DNA of 64,000 nucleotides from Topomyia yanbarensis (GCF_030247195.1 NC_080671.1:431892539-431956538), one strand, 5' to 3'; numbered from the stretch's first letter, positions 11,961 to 24,345 are shown. Numbers and translations: made by a program. Notes: generated from the letters alone by a model not told the origin.

Positions 11961-13398
11961 TAGGGTGGCACGAGGATGTATGAAAAAAATTGAATACCGC
12001 AGAACCAAGTTAGAAAAATTCGTAATTCTTCAACGAACTCCTACGCCAAATCTGAATCAAATCTGTTGGAGCATGTTTTAGCACAAATGATTCTAAGTTT
12101 GTATGGAGTTTACTATGAGAAAATAATACATTTTCATTAAATTCATAAATATGCCGCCAGGTGCACCTGAAAAATATATTGTATGCTACATTCTATAGAT
12201 TCAGTTAAGTAGAACAATTTCTTCTAAAGACAGTTCATAGCTATGACAACTGGTTCATAAGTTATTGCAAAATTAAACTTTCGTTGTCCTGAAGGTTATG
12301 AAAATTGTACTGTCTCTGGCTACCCGGTGATCTGAATCTTCAATCAAGTGAACCTTGGCGTATTTGTTGTGATCACCAGTTTTACCGTTGGTGCAAAGCG
12401 GAAATATAGTCCAGATGGTATCGTCCGAAACATGTGATCTAAAAGACTTGGGATCGAATATTGTAATATAATTATTTTTATGTATTTTTTTTACAATAAT
12501 ATACATTGAGCAAATTAAAATTGAAACGAGCCAGAAGCGGGCAAGATTCCCGTTATTTTGAAGCTCAACCGATGTTCACCACATCCCTGTGAAGCTGGAA
12601 CTGGAACTGCTATAGAGTGCCCCGTAAACTTAAGGTTAATTGAGTAAGCCGGGCAATATCTGCCACTATACGTCAGCAAGAGTGTCTCCGGCCATGAAGC
12701 ACGATTTGATTTTAACCAAAACTTAACGAATCATCCAGGGATTAAGATTGGAGTAGCTTCGTTAATATAACGTTAGAACATAAATTTACTAAAATAAAAC
12801 AACACTTAGAAATTACGGTTACGATCTCCCTTATTACTTCATTTGAAACTAACAATTCTACATAATAATGTTCCCGCTTTACAGGCAGCAAAAAAATTAA
12901 ATATTAAAATTAAGAACCGAACTCATGTCCTTCAGACTGTCTATTTATGACGCTCGCATCTGAACTATAAAACCGCGTATGTTGATAGCTGCCTAATTCG
13001 GCATATGACTAGCATATCACGGTTAACTTGATTGAAGTATCAGCCAGAGTATCCAGATAAATTCAATTTTCACCAACGATGTAGACAATTAAGCACAGTA
13101 TAAAGGATAACTTTTGAACCAGAAATCACAGCCTATTACACTCTTCGGGGAAGTTGTACACGGTACTCGTATCTACCGAAATTAACATAGCATATATTTT
13201 TAGAATACATAGGAACGTGTCTACGAAATATTAAATGATGTGGATCGTTTATCCATGTTAAATCACATACAAACTTTAAACCACTTGTGCTAAAATATAG
13301 TGCAACCTATCAAGTCAACATTTTGCATGGTTGAATGAGGTCGTATAGCGAGTAGTTTTAAATCGGTTCTACTGAATTCTAAAATTTGTGCCACCCTA
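11961..13398. mobile_element. Non-autonomous hAT-like element, 1438 bp, with 8-bp target duplication
   Basis: The ends are TAGGGTGGCAC at 11961 and GTGCCACCCTA ending at 13398. ATGGGTAT lies immediately outside both (11953-11960 and 13399-13406). An 8-bp duplication and TAGGGTG-type ends fit the hAT superfamily. The interior is AT-rich with no transposase frame, so movement would need a transposase supplied elsewhere. Confidence 0.88.
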
Positions 13399-13406
13399 AT
13401 GGGTAT

Positions 13407-14285
13407 GGCGGTAGTTGTTTTTTATTCAATTCGTTTGTTTGATAAGGCACGTTTGCGTTAGCTTAAAGGTGCCAATTTTGTTTTGTTTTACATTTTATTT
13501 AAAACACTGAGAACTGACATACAAGTAAAGTTTTCAACTTGTGTAAGAAATAAAACTGTCGCTTTAAAATGACAACAGCAAGTAGCAACTTGCCACTGGC
13601 CGGCGCTTCGATCGACCAGCAATCGCTATTGAGATATCTGACGTTTAGGGACATTATACAAGCGAGCCACAACATAACTCCTACGCCGACATGAGCAAAT
13701 ATAAAAATACTTTTTTCAATACACTAACCTTGCCGGTGCACCACGAAACTGCTACTTGAGGAAGCTACAACATTTTCCTATATAATCAAGCCAAGTTTTT
13801 GACGGAATTCCATCTGTAGCTCTTATTTTGTGCGAAAATATCACCCCTCTTCACTTGGGATTTCTTTTCGAAACACTCTTATTTTTCTTCTTCTCATTTT
13901 TAGTGCAGTTTTTCAAATGCACTTTAATCACGCATCACTGCACAAAACACCCGCGAAACTTTAATCTAAACTTTACTAACAAAACTTCAAATTTTCTGCC
14001 AATGTGCAGATGACCGAAGAAAAATGTCCGAAAACTATCATTTGTGCGTTTGAATTTTCACTTCAAATTCCATTTTTTTCTCAATGTAAACAAACGCGTC
14101 GGTGCCTAGCAATCAGCGTGCGTTCCTGGCTTCCACATATCTTCACCTTAATATACGCACACTGAGATCTCGCATTTTTATACTACCGCCCTCCCCTTAA
14201 GCCCAGAAGCGGTTTGTTTTCCTCCCAATTCAAACGTCAAAACGGCAAAATCCCACCGCAGGTGGATAAGTCTATATTAAATTTG
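13407..14285. other. Non-coding stretch with a dispersed repeat
   Basis: The first 100 bp resemble 3660-3760. The rest shows no gene, apart from a run with thymine-rich tracts near 13.85 kb and a short GC-richer part near 14.2 kb. Confidence 0.35.
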
Positions 14286-14487
14286 CAAAAGGGCGAATAA
14301 GATTTGTAAACAAACTTTTATTTTGATGGTTTTTCTTAATTTACTATAATTTCAAAGCAGAAAACAATTGAAATTACTTTTGCGAAGAGTAAAAATTTAC
14401 ATTAACGCATATTTTTCATGAAATTCCACCCTGCAGCGGACTAATGAGCGAAACAAGTTTGTTTACAAAAAACTCTTCGCCCTTTTG
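14286..14487. mobile_element. MITE with CAAAAGGGCGAA ends
   Basis: The left end is CAAAAGGGCGAATAAGATTT followed by GTAAACAAACTT. The right end in reverse complement is CAAAAGGGCGAAGAGTTTTT followed by TGTAAACAAACTT. The inverted repeats are about 35 bp, the total is 202 bp, and nothing is coded. I see no certain target duplication. Confidence 0.8.
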
Positions 14488-14990
14488 ACTTAGTCAATAC
14501 GGGACTTGTGTGCAAACTTGAATACAGTGGTGACTCATGCATGCAAACCTGTATGCGACGGTAATTTTCGACGTATTTTTATTTAAATTTAAATTACACA
14601 GATTTTTCGAGAAAGTTTGTTCTAGCTTATATGTCTGTTTTCTGTGCTTAATTCTGATACCTTTTTGTTTGTTCACCCGCCGTCATGCGGGGACTGGCTG
14701 AAGTCATATTTATATTACATAAAAATGATTATGTAAAACTCAAATGGCGCGGCGATTTTTTTTAAATGTTTCATCTTGGAATTATTTCAGCACATGTTAA
14801 AATTAAATTATCTAGATATTGATGACGTTTGTCACCTACCTAAAATTCTAAAATACGTTAGATGAAAATCATTGATTTTTGGCAAATACTTAAAGTCAAT
14901 GTAAGTTTGATAAATAAGCGAAAGTAATTTCTTTTATAATATGTCAATGAAGTCAAAGAATGCAAATACAAAGTGCATATTTAAATTTTT
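14488..14990. other. AT-rich non-coding stretch
   Basis: No feature could be recognised. It ends at the TTAA target of the element that follows. Confidence 0.35.
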
Positions 14991-14994
14991 TTAA

Positions 14995-15907
14995 CCCATT
15001 ATAACCCAGCTATGTTAAAACTTTTGGTAATTTATAAAATACTTCGTGAGCCCTCATATTATGCCGAATTAAGTATGGGAAAAATAAAATATCCACTTTG
15101 AGACGTTTTGTTGCGAAAAAAACTAACGTATGAAATTTCATTCGCTGGGCTGATAGGGTATCAAAAAATCATTACATAGAAAATTCGGCTAAAATCTTTA
15201 TATTCAGCATAAAATTGAATAATATCTTCAACCTTGCGAGATCATTCATTTAGCAACTTTTTTGAATGATTTTAACACTTCCCTCCTCTCTCGTACCGTT
15301 TCGTCTCATAATTGGTTCGTTGCATCAAACCATCTTTCCCTCAAACTTTGTAATTATTTTAAGAAAAAGAACATTTTCTTACGAGAATTTACATAAAAAA
15401 TATTCTGGGTGGAACCAGGTATGATTTGCTACGTATTAAGCATTTGTTAGCCTTAAATGCACTGATTCAACGTTAAAATCAGCGAGAAAGTGGTGAATCC
15501 CCTACTGATCCAAAAGAGGAAATAATTTTGCCTAACGAAAAAAGATATCGGTTCAGCCTAGCGTATGAAATTTCATACTTTGAACTACCATTTTTTCGCA
15601 ATCAGTCACATCTTTCACATCTCTCATTGCCATTCGTTTACAATCCGAAACAAGAATTAGTAATTTAGAAGAGAAAATTAATAATATGTATTGTTCATAT
15701 TTTGGTTTGAATTTTGTCCAACTTTGACATTCGAAAACACAATGGAATTTAAAAAAAAATTATTGAGCATACACATTATAAACTATAGGGTATTAATTAA
15801 CGTTCACAGAAGACCAGAAATTTGAAAACGCCTTTATTGTATAACAAGTATGATCGTAAAATGTATTGTTTTTGCGTATGAAATTTCATACGCTAGGACA
15901 TAATGGG
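14995..15907. mobile_element. piggyBac-like non-autonomous element with TTAA target duplication
   Basis: TTAA lies at 14991-14994 and 15908-15911. The ends read CCCATTATAACCCAGC on the left and CCCATTATGTCCTAGC from the right, so both start with CCC directly after TTAA, as piggyBac elements do. The 913-bp interior has no transposase frame. It contains the palindrome GTATGAAATTTCATAC or close forms three times (near 15128, 15563 and 15875). Confidence 0.8.
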
Positions 15908-15964
15908 TTAAAGCGTTCAAAAAATTTTCTTACGTCAAGATCGTATAATTTCTAAACCATCAAC

Positions 15965-16380
15965 CACAGAGAACAGACATCCATGATCGAACAAAAATAT
16001 TTGAAAAACGTGTGTAAACATTTGAATTAATATACGATAAACACTAGCGCCGCCACACCAACCTATCCCAACTATCTGTCAAATCCATTCCGGAACCGGT
16101 TCGAAATCCTGAATGGATTCAGTATGCAATCTTGCTCAAAGAAAACAACCGATTCCGACTCTATCGGTTGATGCATTTGAGCTGGAATTTATGCTGGAAG
16201 TCCGAACCGGTTCCGGACTAGTTTGACTGAGTAGAGGAATAGCCGCTGTCAATTCCGTCGAACTCAGCCACGAAAAACATGACGACAGTAGCGCACCTGG
16301 TTTGGATATCCCAACTACCTTCGAAACCGTTAGAGATTTTACACAAAATGAACGCTGAAGATGGACGTCTGTTCTCTGTG
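15965..16380 (+). mobile_element. 416-bp inverted-repeat element, copy 1, with 7-bp target duplication
   Basis: The ends are CACAGAGAACAGACATCCAT at 15965 and GGACGTCTGTTCTCTGTG ending at 16380. CATCAAC lies on both sides (15958-15964 and 16381-16387). Inside, motifs such as CCGGAACCGGTTCG and GAACCGGTTCCGGA form palindromes. There is no coding capacity. Two further near-full copies lie at 20547 and 25826. Confidence 0.9.
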
Positions 16381-16387
16381 CATCAAC

Positions 16388-17599
16388 TATGAAGATTCAA
16401 CAACCTCGAAGAAGCTATTCAACATAAAAATCGCTTCTTTGGATATAATAATGTTGGTGATTAAATCTCCTAGAAGTAATTATGAAGAAAAAATTATTCA
16501 AAAATAGTAAGGGACTTGGTGTCTTCAGCAAAGCTGTTGATAATGCCATTTTAAACAATTTTATTGGAAATATGAAGGCTACACAAATAAAATATATCGC
16601 GATATAAAACGATATTTAGGAATTTTCCTCAAACCAGTTTTTTTTCAATAAAACTTTTTATTGCAAGCTTCAGAGACTACATTGAACAGAATCCGAGTGA
16701 TATTGCTTATACACAGCAGAAGCGATTTATCAATTACAGTAAAGTCAGAATAACTTATTTTAAAGATTTTCTCTCATATATAATCTAATACATTTCGATA
16801 TTCCGAACCCCTGACCCTGGCTACGCCACTGGTATAGTCAGTACAATCTATCAGAAATGTTCACCTTCGCTTCAAAAACTTAAAAAAAATTTCGACGGCT
16901 TTTGCTGTATTCTCCAAAAATTACTAAACTTGTGCATTTTATGACGGGCATGGTGGCCTTACCTCTTAAGACATACGTTCATCACTAATTAGTTTGTATT
17001 TATGTTTTTCTCTATTACTGTTCTTCAGCCAAATGGAATGGGTTTAATATTCTAGTATTGTTTGTGACACTAAAACATGGATTTGAACCGCCCAGCGCAT
17101 TAAAAATTCTTCTAATAAATTCTGGTTAGTTCGACTGGTCTGTCTATGAGAATACCACCTCTATCAGTTGACATACATGTGTTTTGAAAGCTCGCAGTTT
17201 TCAGTAACAATTTGATCACTCGCACTTTGTTAGTGCGGAGTCTGGGGTAGTAAGAAGTGCGCAATATAACCAACAAATATCACAAGAAATGCGCCTAAAT
17301 GTAGGCCACAGCTGCCGAACAGCATGAACATTATGCCGAACAGTACGCACCTTCTTTTCGTCGAGAAAATCATTCCACATATTACGTCGTTTCCGACTAA
17401 CATGCTGAAACGATGGATTGAACAGGCTCTACGATCTCTTACTCATTGTTTGAACTATTGCAGCTTTAACGTTTTCATCTGGTCACAGGTGTATTGTACG
17501 AAAAGAAATAGATTAATTACACCCGCGTTTAAATGAATGTAACGTCAACTACACCGGTGTAGGGCTATGTCAAAAACGAAAAAGCCATTAATTTTTCTG
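16388..17599. other. AT-rich non-coding stretch
   Basis: No gene is evident. One-off short open frames lack any family signature. The phrase CCCTGACCCTGGCTACGCCA near 16.8 kb resembles mosquito dispersed repeats but has no boundaries I can define. Confidence 0.35.
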
Positions 17600-18390
17600 T
17601 GTATATTATTTTTGCAGCTGCGTGCGCTCACATGATCCACACACCGCAGCATGCGGTGCTTCTACATGAATCGCACAACATAGACCACGCGCCGCCACAG
17701 CCGCATACTCTTGGCTCTCACGTGCGGTGCATTCTCTTTCGGTCTCATAAAAGTGACTTGCGTTACGGCGCACTACAAGCAGCGAACCTGTGTCGGCTCA
17801 GCAGCTCAACCATAACCACGGAACGGCAGTCTACGGTGAGCTTTCGACTTAGTTGGACGTGGAGTATACTTTCTGTCAAACGATTTCGTGTGGAACGGTC
17901 ATTCGATACGACCTGTCAGGTGTGTGTCATCTCGTAAAGGTTAAACGACTAATTTAAATAGATATTTCAGAGCAAACAGGCGTGCTCGTGGCGTGGGGTT
18001 GTACCAAATTTCTGCACCTCATCCAATAGGCTGAAAAATTTATATATTTTCACACGTTTTTTTGTTTGTTTTTGGGCAGAGAAAGTAGCCAACGTTATCA
18101 TAGTGTTGTGAAATTTGTTTACTTTTCGGTGCGGTGACAGCTGCCGAAGTAGTCGTACCCCCTCCGCTCGGAAAGGCCGCCTGCCTGTGCACTAGCCATT
18201 CATTGCGTTGCGGTTGTAATGCTCGCATTGCCCGCACGTCCGCATCTCTCCCGCGGCTCAGTCCAGGCGGACGCATAGAAGCGGTGGGTATCCGCATAAA
18301 AAAGCAGGCCGCGATCGCGTAATCTGTGACGTGTTCGGTTAGTCGTGTGAGCGCAAACAAGTTGACTGCTGAAAGTGCAAGTGGTATGCC
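17600..18390 (+). promoter_or_regulatory. GC-rich promoter-like island with TATA-like motifs and donor-like sites
   Basis: The composition shifts sharply from AT-rich to GC-rich with many CpGs. CATAAAAG (17746) and CATAAAAAAG (about 18293) are TATA-like, with possible starts about 30 bp downstream. TCTACG|GTGAGC at 17835/17836 and GTG|GTATGC near 18382 look like donors of non-coding first exons. An ATCCAATAGG box lies near 18020. The nearest plus-strand gene is the zinc-finger gene at 34260, whose first coding exon has an acceptor-like sequence at 34239, so this could be its distal promoter and 5' UTR exon. That link is inference. Confidence 0.3.
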
Positions 18391-20388
18391 TTGAAAAATA
18401 TTTCATATACATACCTTGATAGCGTTTCTGCCCATGCCTGCCGTGGTGTGTTGGTGTAGTGTTCCGGTGCTGTGTTTGTGTGTGGAGGGGTGTACTGAGA
18501 AATTGAATGGTTTGTTGGAGAGAGAGAAGTTGAGCCATGACGATGTGATTTGAGCAACTAGTGCGATAATATGGACTACCTTTCAAAAAAATGTTTATTT
18601 TTGGCTTTTATTGTGAGTTATTTTTTTTATTTGTTTTGATTTTGAAAAAGGTTCGCAGCTTTAACTTGGAACGAGCTCTCTCTGTTTGGGAATTTGCATT
18701 GGTAGTAGCTGAACTATCGATGTCTGATGTTTGAATGGTAAGTCACTTATATTTATATTACTTTCTATTTAAAATAATTATCATAAACTTATGTCGTTTT
18801 TGTTTGAAGCGAAACCGAGTCGGGTCAAGTAAAAACGCCATTAAACACTCACAATTTTTTTTGGGGATCTGTCCTCGGTATACTAGCGCATTTGACAGTG
18901 GCGCCATTATCGCATATGCGATGACTGTCCCAACTAAAATATATATTTAAATTAACCGAAGTATTCTAGTGTTATGTATGTCGTTTAAATGTATTCTCAT
19001 CAAAAGTGTCAAAACTATTTTTTATTCAGCACCGGTATTTCGGTACCAAAAACAGGTTGGTACTCCCAATACCCAATATATCGACTCCAGAAATATTAAG
19101 ATAATTTTAAAATATAATCATGGTGCTTAGATAAACCACCACTCAACAACCGCTAGTCACTGGTTAACGACGTGGGGCCATCTGGAGTCTGCTCAAGGAA
19201 TGTGACACCAATCAGAAGGCAAGCGAATAGGTTAGACTATAAACACTTGATGCATAGAGATAAAAACAATAAAACTTGTACCACTACACCTCCCCACACC
19301 GAACCAACCAATGTTCGTTTGACTGAATAATATAATTCTTCGCAAGTCCGTGTAGTGAAGTGTCTGTAGGTTAACTGATCCCCTTTTCAACTTATTAGTC
19401 AGGTGACACTCTCATCACTCGGCAATCAATCAAAGGATTGCGCTTGAGTAGATGTCAATAGCTTTGCTGCGTTCTTAAGAAGCAGTGTAATAAAAACTGA
19501 CGTGAAGTTCCGTGCTCCATTGGTTGCTTTGATCATTCCTGACCTTGAGACAAGTCTATCTTGATACTTTTAGCTTGTTTATGTCCACCGATCTTACATA
19601 AATTTGCCACCTGATTCGGTCCAGCTTTTTTTTCTTCTTTCAAATTTACTACTTCAACGAACTTCCGCGGTGATGCGATGCCGCGCTCGCCCAAAGCCGG
19701 TTCGTTTCGATCGGCCAAAGACTGAATTGGAATATAACCAGCAGCGCGTGCGTTTCTACCGACGTACCACGTGACGACCCCGATCGCGCGTTCACAGGTA
19801 AACTTCCCCGACAGAGTACCATAGCAGCATAGCAGGCCGAGGCCGCATCTTGCGGCGGGCGCGCAGTCTGTTGGCAAAAAAAAACATTACACCAGGTCGG
19901 TATAAAACAATAAGAAAAGGTGGGAAACAGAAAATAAGCAGACTATGTGGTAATACTTATACCATCGAGCGCGGATGATGATGATGATGGTGCTATAAAC
20001 CAGTTGCATGTACTATTACTAAATGCACCGGAGTTGGTACCTGTAAACAGTTGTTTTGATGCAAGTGAACGGAAAGTGGAGTGGAAACGGAGAAATGAAT
20101 GGCGGAGCGAAGCTGACGCTCGGCCGATTACTAATGTGGCGGACTGGCGGTAGAGCCTCACGGCAGTAGCATAGATAAAAACACTTTCGATTTCGATTGC
20201 AGCGTGTATTCGTGCCTACATTCAGGGCATCGTCGAGAGGAAGCGGAGCCAATGTCACATGCATGCGGACATAAACAAAGTATCTTATAAGATGATTGTG
20301 ATTTCGTTTGTTTTAGAACGGATGATGTAACGACGCTGAATCCCTCTGGATAAAGGCTCGACACGTTAATCTTTTGTTTACCATTTAT
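18391..20388. other. Non-coding stretch, partly GC-rich
   Basis: No clear gene is seen. The phrase GACAGTGGCG..ATTATCGCAT near 18.9 kb resembles one near 28.77 kb (a dispersed repeat). A 19.65-19.88 kb patch is GC-rich with an open minus-strand frame but no recognisable protein. A short (GAT)n run lies near 19975. Confidence 0.35.
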
Positions 20389-20450
20389 CTGTCAGTGTCA
20401 TTCCAATCGAGCACGAGACCTGTCAATGTCATTCCAATCGAGCAGAAGAC
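20389..20450 (+). repeat. Two tandem 31-bp units
   Basis: Units 20389-20419 and 20420-20450 each read CTGTCARTGTCATTCCAATC and then GAGCAVRAGAC. A partial third unit (TTGTCAAATG) follows. Confidence 0.85.
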
Positions 20451-20546
20451 TTGTCAAATGTTGCAATCCGAGGAATGAATTTTGGAAAGTATCGTGATAG
20501 TGAGTTTAAATATTTTGAATAAATTCCTGAATCGAATCTCTTTTAT

Positions 20547-20963
20547 CACAGAGAACAGACATCCATGATCGAACAAAAATATTTAAAAAGCGTGCGTAAA
20601 AATTTGAATTAATATACGATAAACACTAGCGCCGCTACACCAACCTATCCCAACTATCCATCAAATCCATTCCGGAACCGGTTCGAAATCCTGAATGGAT
20701 TCAGTATGGAATCTTGCCCAAAGAAAACAACCGATTCCGACTTTATCGGTTGATGCATTTGAGCTCGAATTCATGCTGGAAGTCCGAACCGGTTCCGGAC
20801 TAGTTTGACTGGGTAGAGGAATAACCGCTGTCAATTCTGTCGAATTCAGCCACAAAAAAACATGACGACAGTAGCGCACCTGGTTTGGATATTCCAACTA
20901 TCTTCGTAACCGTTAAAGATTTTATACAAGTTGAATGCTGAGAATGAACGTCTGTTCTCTGTG
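20547..20963 (+). mobile_element. 416-bp inverted-repeat element, copy 2
   Basis: It has the same orientation and ends as the copy at 15965 and is 417 bp long. The flanks CTTTTAT (20540-20546) and CTTTCAT (20964-20970) form a 7-bp duplication with one change, confirming the boundary seen in copy 1. It is non-coding. Confidence 0.88.
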
Positions 20964-21210
20964 CTTTCATCATTACGGTGTCTTCTAAAAGATACTTCAA
21001 CCATTGCAGCTATCCGTAATGTTTTAATTTTCTGGTGAACCACAGAACTGGACCCATTCCGCACGAATATCGTAGTTTATCGGGAAGCGAATAAAAAATA
21101 TTTTTGAAACCGACGGTAGTTTTATTGGTACAAAACTTCACACAGCACTTCATGGTGAAAAAATTATCGACGTTGCAACTCTGCGATAACTGTAGTATAC
21201 GAGTGAACTG

Positions 21211-21368
21211 AAGTTACCCTCTAAGAACGGTTGGTTTCAAAACCGTCCAATGAAGGACGTTCGTTGGACCAATTTGGACGACGTCCAAATTACCGTTCAA
21301 CAAACGTCCATCGTTGGACCCGTGTTGAACAATTTTGAAACAATTATTTGGACGTCTCAGTGGGTAAC
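21211..21368. mobile_element. Short element saturated with TTGGACG/CGTCCAA
   Basis: The ends are GTTACCCTCTAAGA on the left and, read from the right, GTTACCCACTGAGA. The 158-bp interior holds about eight forms of the word CGTCCAA or TTGGACG in both orientations. It does not code. Confidence 0.7.
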
Positions 21369-21439
21369 GCTAGTTTGCAGAAAATGGTGCCAAACCATTT
21401 TATTTAGTTGAAATAAGATAGTGAGTCTTTATTCAGTAA

Positions 21440-21590
21440 TTTAGCGTCTTTAGGACGACGGATTTTGATAGATTTTATGTTTATTTTTGAAAAAAATATC
21501 TCTTTTGAACCTCGGCATGATACTGTAACTTGGTCTGGGAGCTTTTCCATTAAAGCAGTGATTCTATCATAAAGGGTGTCCAGCATAAAA
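21440..21590 (+). repeat. Dispersed repeat shared with 39.33-39.41 kb
   Basis: CCTCGGCATGATACTGTA followed by a GCTTTTCCAYYAAAGCAGT stretch occurs here and at 39330-39400, in the same orientation. No boundaries or coding capacity were found. Confidence 0.6.
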
Positions 21591-21722
21591 TTGCATCACG
21601 GAAAAAACGCTGTAGAAAATAACCCATTAGGAATTTTCTCTTGAAAATTTGGGTAGAAGTAGTTTAGAGTGTATTTTTTACACTGTATTTTTATCGCTGT
21701 CAGTTTTTCAAAAATTGGAAAA

Positions 21723-23960
21723 ATGGCGTCACCCGAAAAGTAACTTTGCGAATTGATTTTGAGCAATCACCTGAAAAATTCTCAATTCTCTCATCGGGAC
21801 ATCAGAAAACAACTCGGAATCTTGCAGTCAATGGAGAGTCGTTTTATTAATCGTTACTATTCCTAACTCTGAGCATAGGACGGAAGGCTCCAAGTCTTTG
21901 ATTCAGCACAGGACCGGAAGGGACTGCACACTAGGGTGTCCCAAAATGACATCATGTTAAAAAAAAGTCATCAAGCTCACTTCTTAAATGAAAGGTTAGG
22001 GTATCAGGACCACTTTTTTCTTCGGAGTGAGTTTGCTAAAACGCTTCCTACTAGTGGCGAATTTTGATTTTTTGAAAAATGGGCCGATTTTGGATAAAAT
22101 TTCAAATTTATGCCTGTTGAAGTGATCCTGAACTGTCTTAGATTTTTTTTCAGCATTTTTTTCTTTTTCTGGAGATCCAAACGGAGAAGTTTGGTTAGTT
22201 AGTTTGTGCAAATTTTGAATTATAAGAGCGGCAGAGCCATTAAAACTTAGTAAAAAGTGAAATTTTTGGTGTTTTTCAGTATTTTTTCTTGAAAACTGGG
22301 TATCTACAAAATTTTAAAAGTACTGAAAACACTTTATATAGTTGAACCGAATTCAGGGGCGTAATTTTGCTGAAGAAAGTGTATAGCTACGGCTAATGGG
22401 GTATGAGTTATTTAAATTTTTGTTAGATAACCTTTGACATTTTTAGCAATTTATCAAAAATAATGCTGTTTCAAAAAGTAAATCAGTTCAAATGTGCTTT
22501 GACCACAGATTGTTTTTCGGAAAATAGAAGGAAAAAGATGAAAAATGACGTTTTCTGTACGTCTTTAGTATGTCAGGACGAGGTTTAATGAGCATCTGAT
22601 GATTTTTTTTGTAACTTAAATTATAAAAATAATGACAACTTTGCTAATGACGCCAAGTCTCTAATCATTTTTTAAAGAGTTAATTCTCCATAATTACTTC
22701 TAGGAGGCATCTTAAACAAAACAATTGTGTCAGAAGATGCGCTGTATTCTGTTGTAAAACTTTTTCGAGGATATTTGCCCCAAATTTGACTATTTCGGAA
22801 TTATGTGATCTAAACAGTAAATATCAGTTTTTCAATACTCACCACGCTCTTCTGCATTTTTCTCCACTTCAAAGTTCCTAACATGAAAATAAGACTTTAT
22901 ACACAAAATGTAAATACGCCAATCAATTCAGCCTTCCAATATATGCCGTAACTTGCCATTAACTCGACATATTTGTTTAATTTTAGTGATTTTCAAACCC
23001 ACTAGGTGGCTATTAGTATACAAAATATTTTTTTAAAAAAATCGTCGAATGCTCATAGAAACCGATTCTGATGTACTAGAGACAAGCCAAAAACGCCATT
23101 TTTCATCATTTTCCATCTATTTACCGAAAAATAATATGTGGACTAAGCCCACTTAAGTTGTTTTATTTTGTAGAACAGTGTTATTTTTTTTATGAATATC
23201 GTAAAATGTCAAAAAGTTATTTAGCAAAAACTTAAATAAGTTATACCCCATTGGCCGTAGCTATACACTTTCTTCAGCAAAATTACGCCTCTGTATTCGG
23301 CTCAACTATATAAAGTATTTTCTGTACTTTTAAAATTTTGTAGATACCCAGTTTTCAAGAAAAAATACTGAAAAGCACCAAAAATTTCACTTTTTGCTAA
23401 GTTTTAATGGCTCTGCCGCTCTTATAATTCAAAATTTGTACAAACAAACTAACCAAGCTTCTCCGTTTGGATCTCCAGAAAAATAAAAAATGCTGAAAAA
23501 AATCTAAGGCAGTTTAGGACCACGTCAACAGGCATAAATTTGAAATTTTATCCAAAATCGGCCCATTTTTCAAAAAATCAAAATTCGCCACCAGTAGGAA
23601 GCATTTTAGCAAACTCACTACGAAGAAGAAAGTGGTTCTAATACCCTAACCTTTCATTTAAGAAGTGAGCCCGATGACTTTTTTAACATGATGTCATTTT
23701 GGGACACCCTACTGCACACGTACAAAGTGCAGAAGGTTTTAAATCGTGACAAACGGCAAAATACGATAGGAAAGTTACGGACCCGGAAACTGCACGCTCA
23801 GATGATGAGGAAGCCTCACTGTCTCATCATGGATGATGAGACTTACGTCAAGGCGGACTTCCGGCAGCTTACGGGGCTACTGTTCTTCACCGCACAGTAC
23901 AAGTTTGATGTTCCGGAGGAAGTAAGGTAGCAGAAATTTTCAAAGTTTGTCAGTAAATTG
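21723..23960 (+). pseudogene. Relic DD37E-type mariner transposase split by a hAT-like insertion
   Basis: An ATG at 21723 opens a decayed helix-turn-helix region (ILSNHLKNSQFSHRDIRKQL) that parallels the one in the minus-strand DD37E elements of this window (ILSKHLEFPDLSHRQLGKML). Coding resumes after 23711 with the equivalents of HTYKVQ, then MDDETYVKADFRQL (first catalytic Asp) and KFDVPEEVR before a stop. Removing the insert and one target copy reads GLHTYKVQKVLNRDKRQ in frame, matching the other elements. Several stops and frameshifts make it inactive. The second Asp and the Glu are not found, so the 3' part appears lost. Confidence 0.8.
21932..23711. mobile_element. Foldback hAT-like element with arms of about 680 bp and 8-bp target duplication
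   Basis: The ends are TAGGGTGTCCC (21932) and GGGACACCCTA (to 23711), flanked by CTGCACAC at 21924-21931 and 23712-23719. The left arm (to about 22612) and right arm (from about 23028) are reverse complements with roughly 80-90 percent identity over most of their length, leaving a loop of about 400 bp. No transposase frame is present. The ends and 8-bp duplication fit hAT. A transcript through it could fold into a long hairpin. Confidence 0.9.
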
Positions 23961-23974
23961 TAAGTGTTAGTTAA

Positions 23975-24345
23975 CACACTCGACCCAACTATTGCTTATT
24001 GCTTTGAAAGTTGGATTTTTGTTGCACTTCGCTATCACACTTTTTCACGGTTGCCAAATGAAATCATATGAAATCGACAAAAAATAACTTTTTCCATCAA
24101 ATTTATTGTAAAAACCGGGATACTGGCAGCCATGCTAACCTTCCAGCTACTAAAAGTACGAAGAAGTTTGTTTTTGACACTTTACTATGTCAATAATTTG
24201 TCAGGTCGCAGGAGTTGCACTTTTGGTTCATCACACTTTCATACTGTGCAGTTCGATTTGGTGGGAACTGTGCAATAGCTCAATTAGATTTTCTCTCAGG
24301 GTCTCGAACAACCAGAAACTTAACCTTTTACAAAGTGAATTTCGC
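23975..24345 (+). repeat. Dispersed repeat, uninterrupted copy (partner at 27.33-28.6 kb)
   Basis: TATTGCTTTGAAAGTTGGAT, then CACTTCGCTATCACACTTTT and then ATGAAATCGACAAAAAAT continue in the same order at 27333-27376 and 28382-28600, but there the DD37E element sits at the TA. The uninterrupted TA is 24033-24034, so this copy is the empty site. Confidence 0.85.

Noticed and set aside
19533..19877. Minus-strand frame of 114 codons in a GC-rich patch
   Set aside because: There is no domain, no splice context and no start signal; it probably reflects composition.
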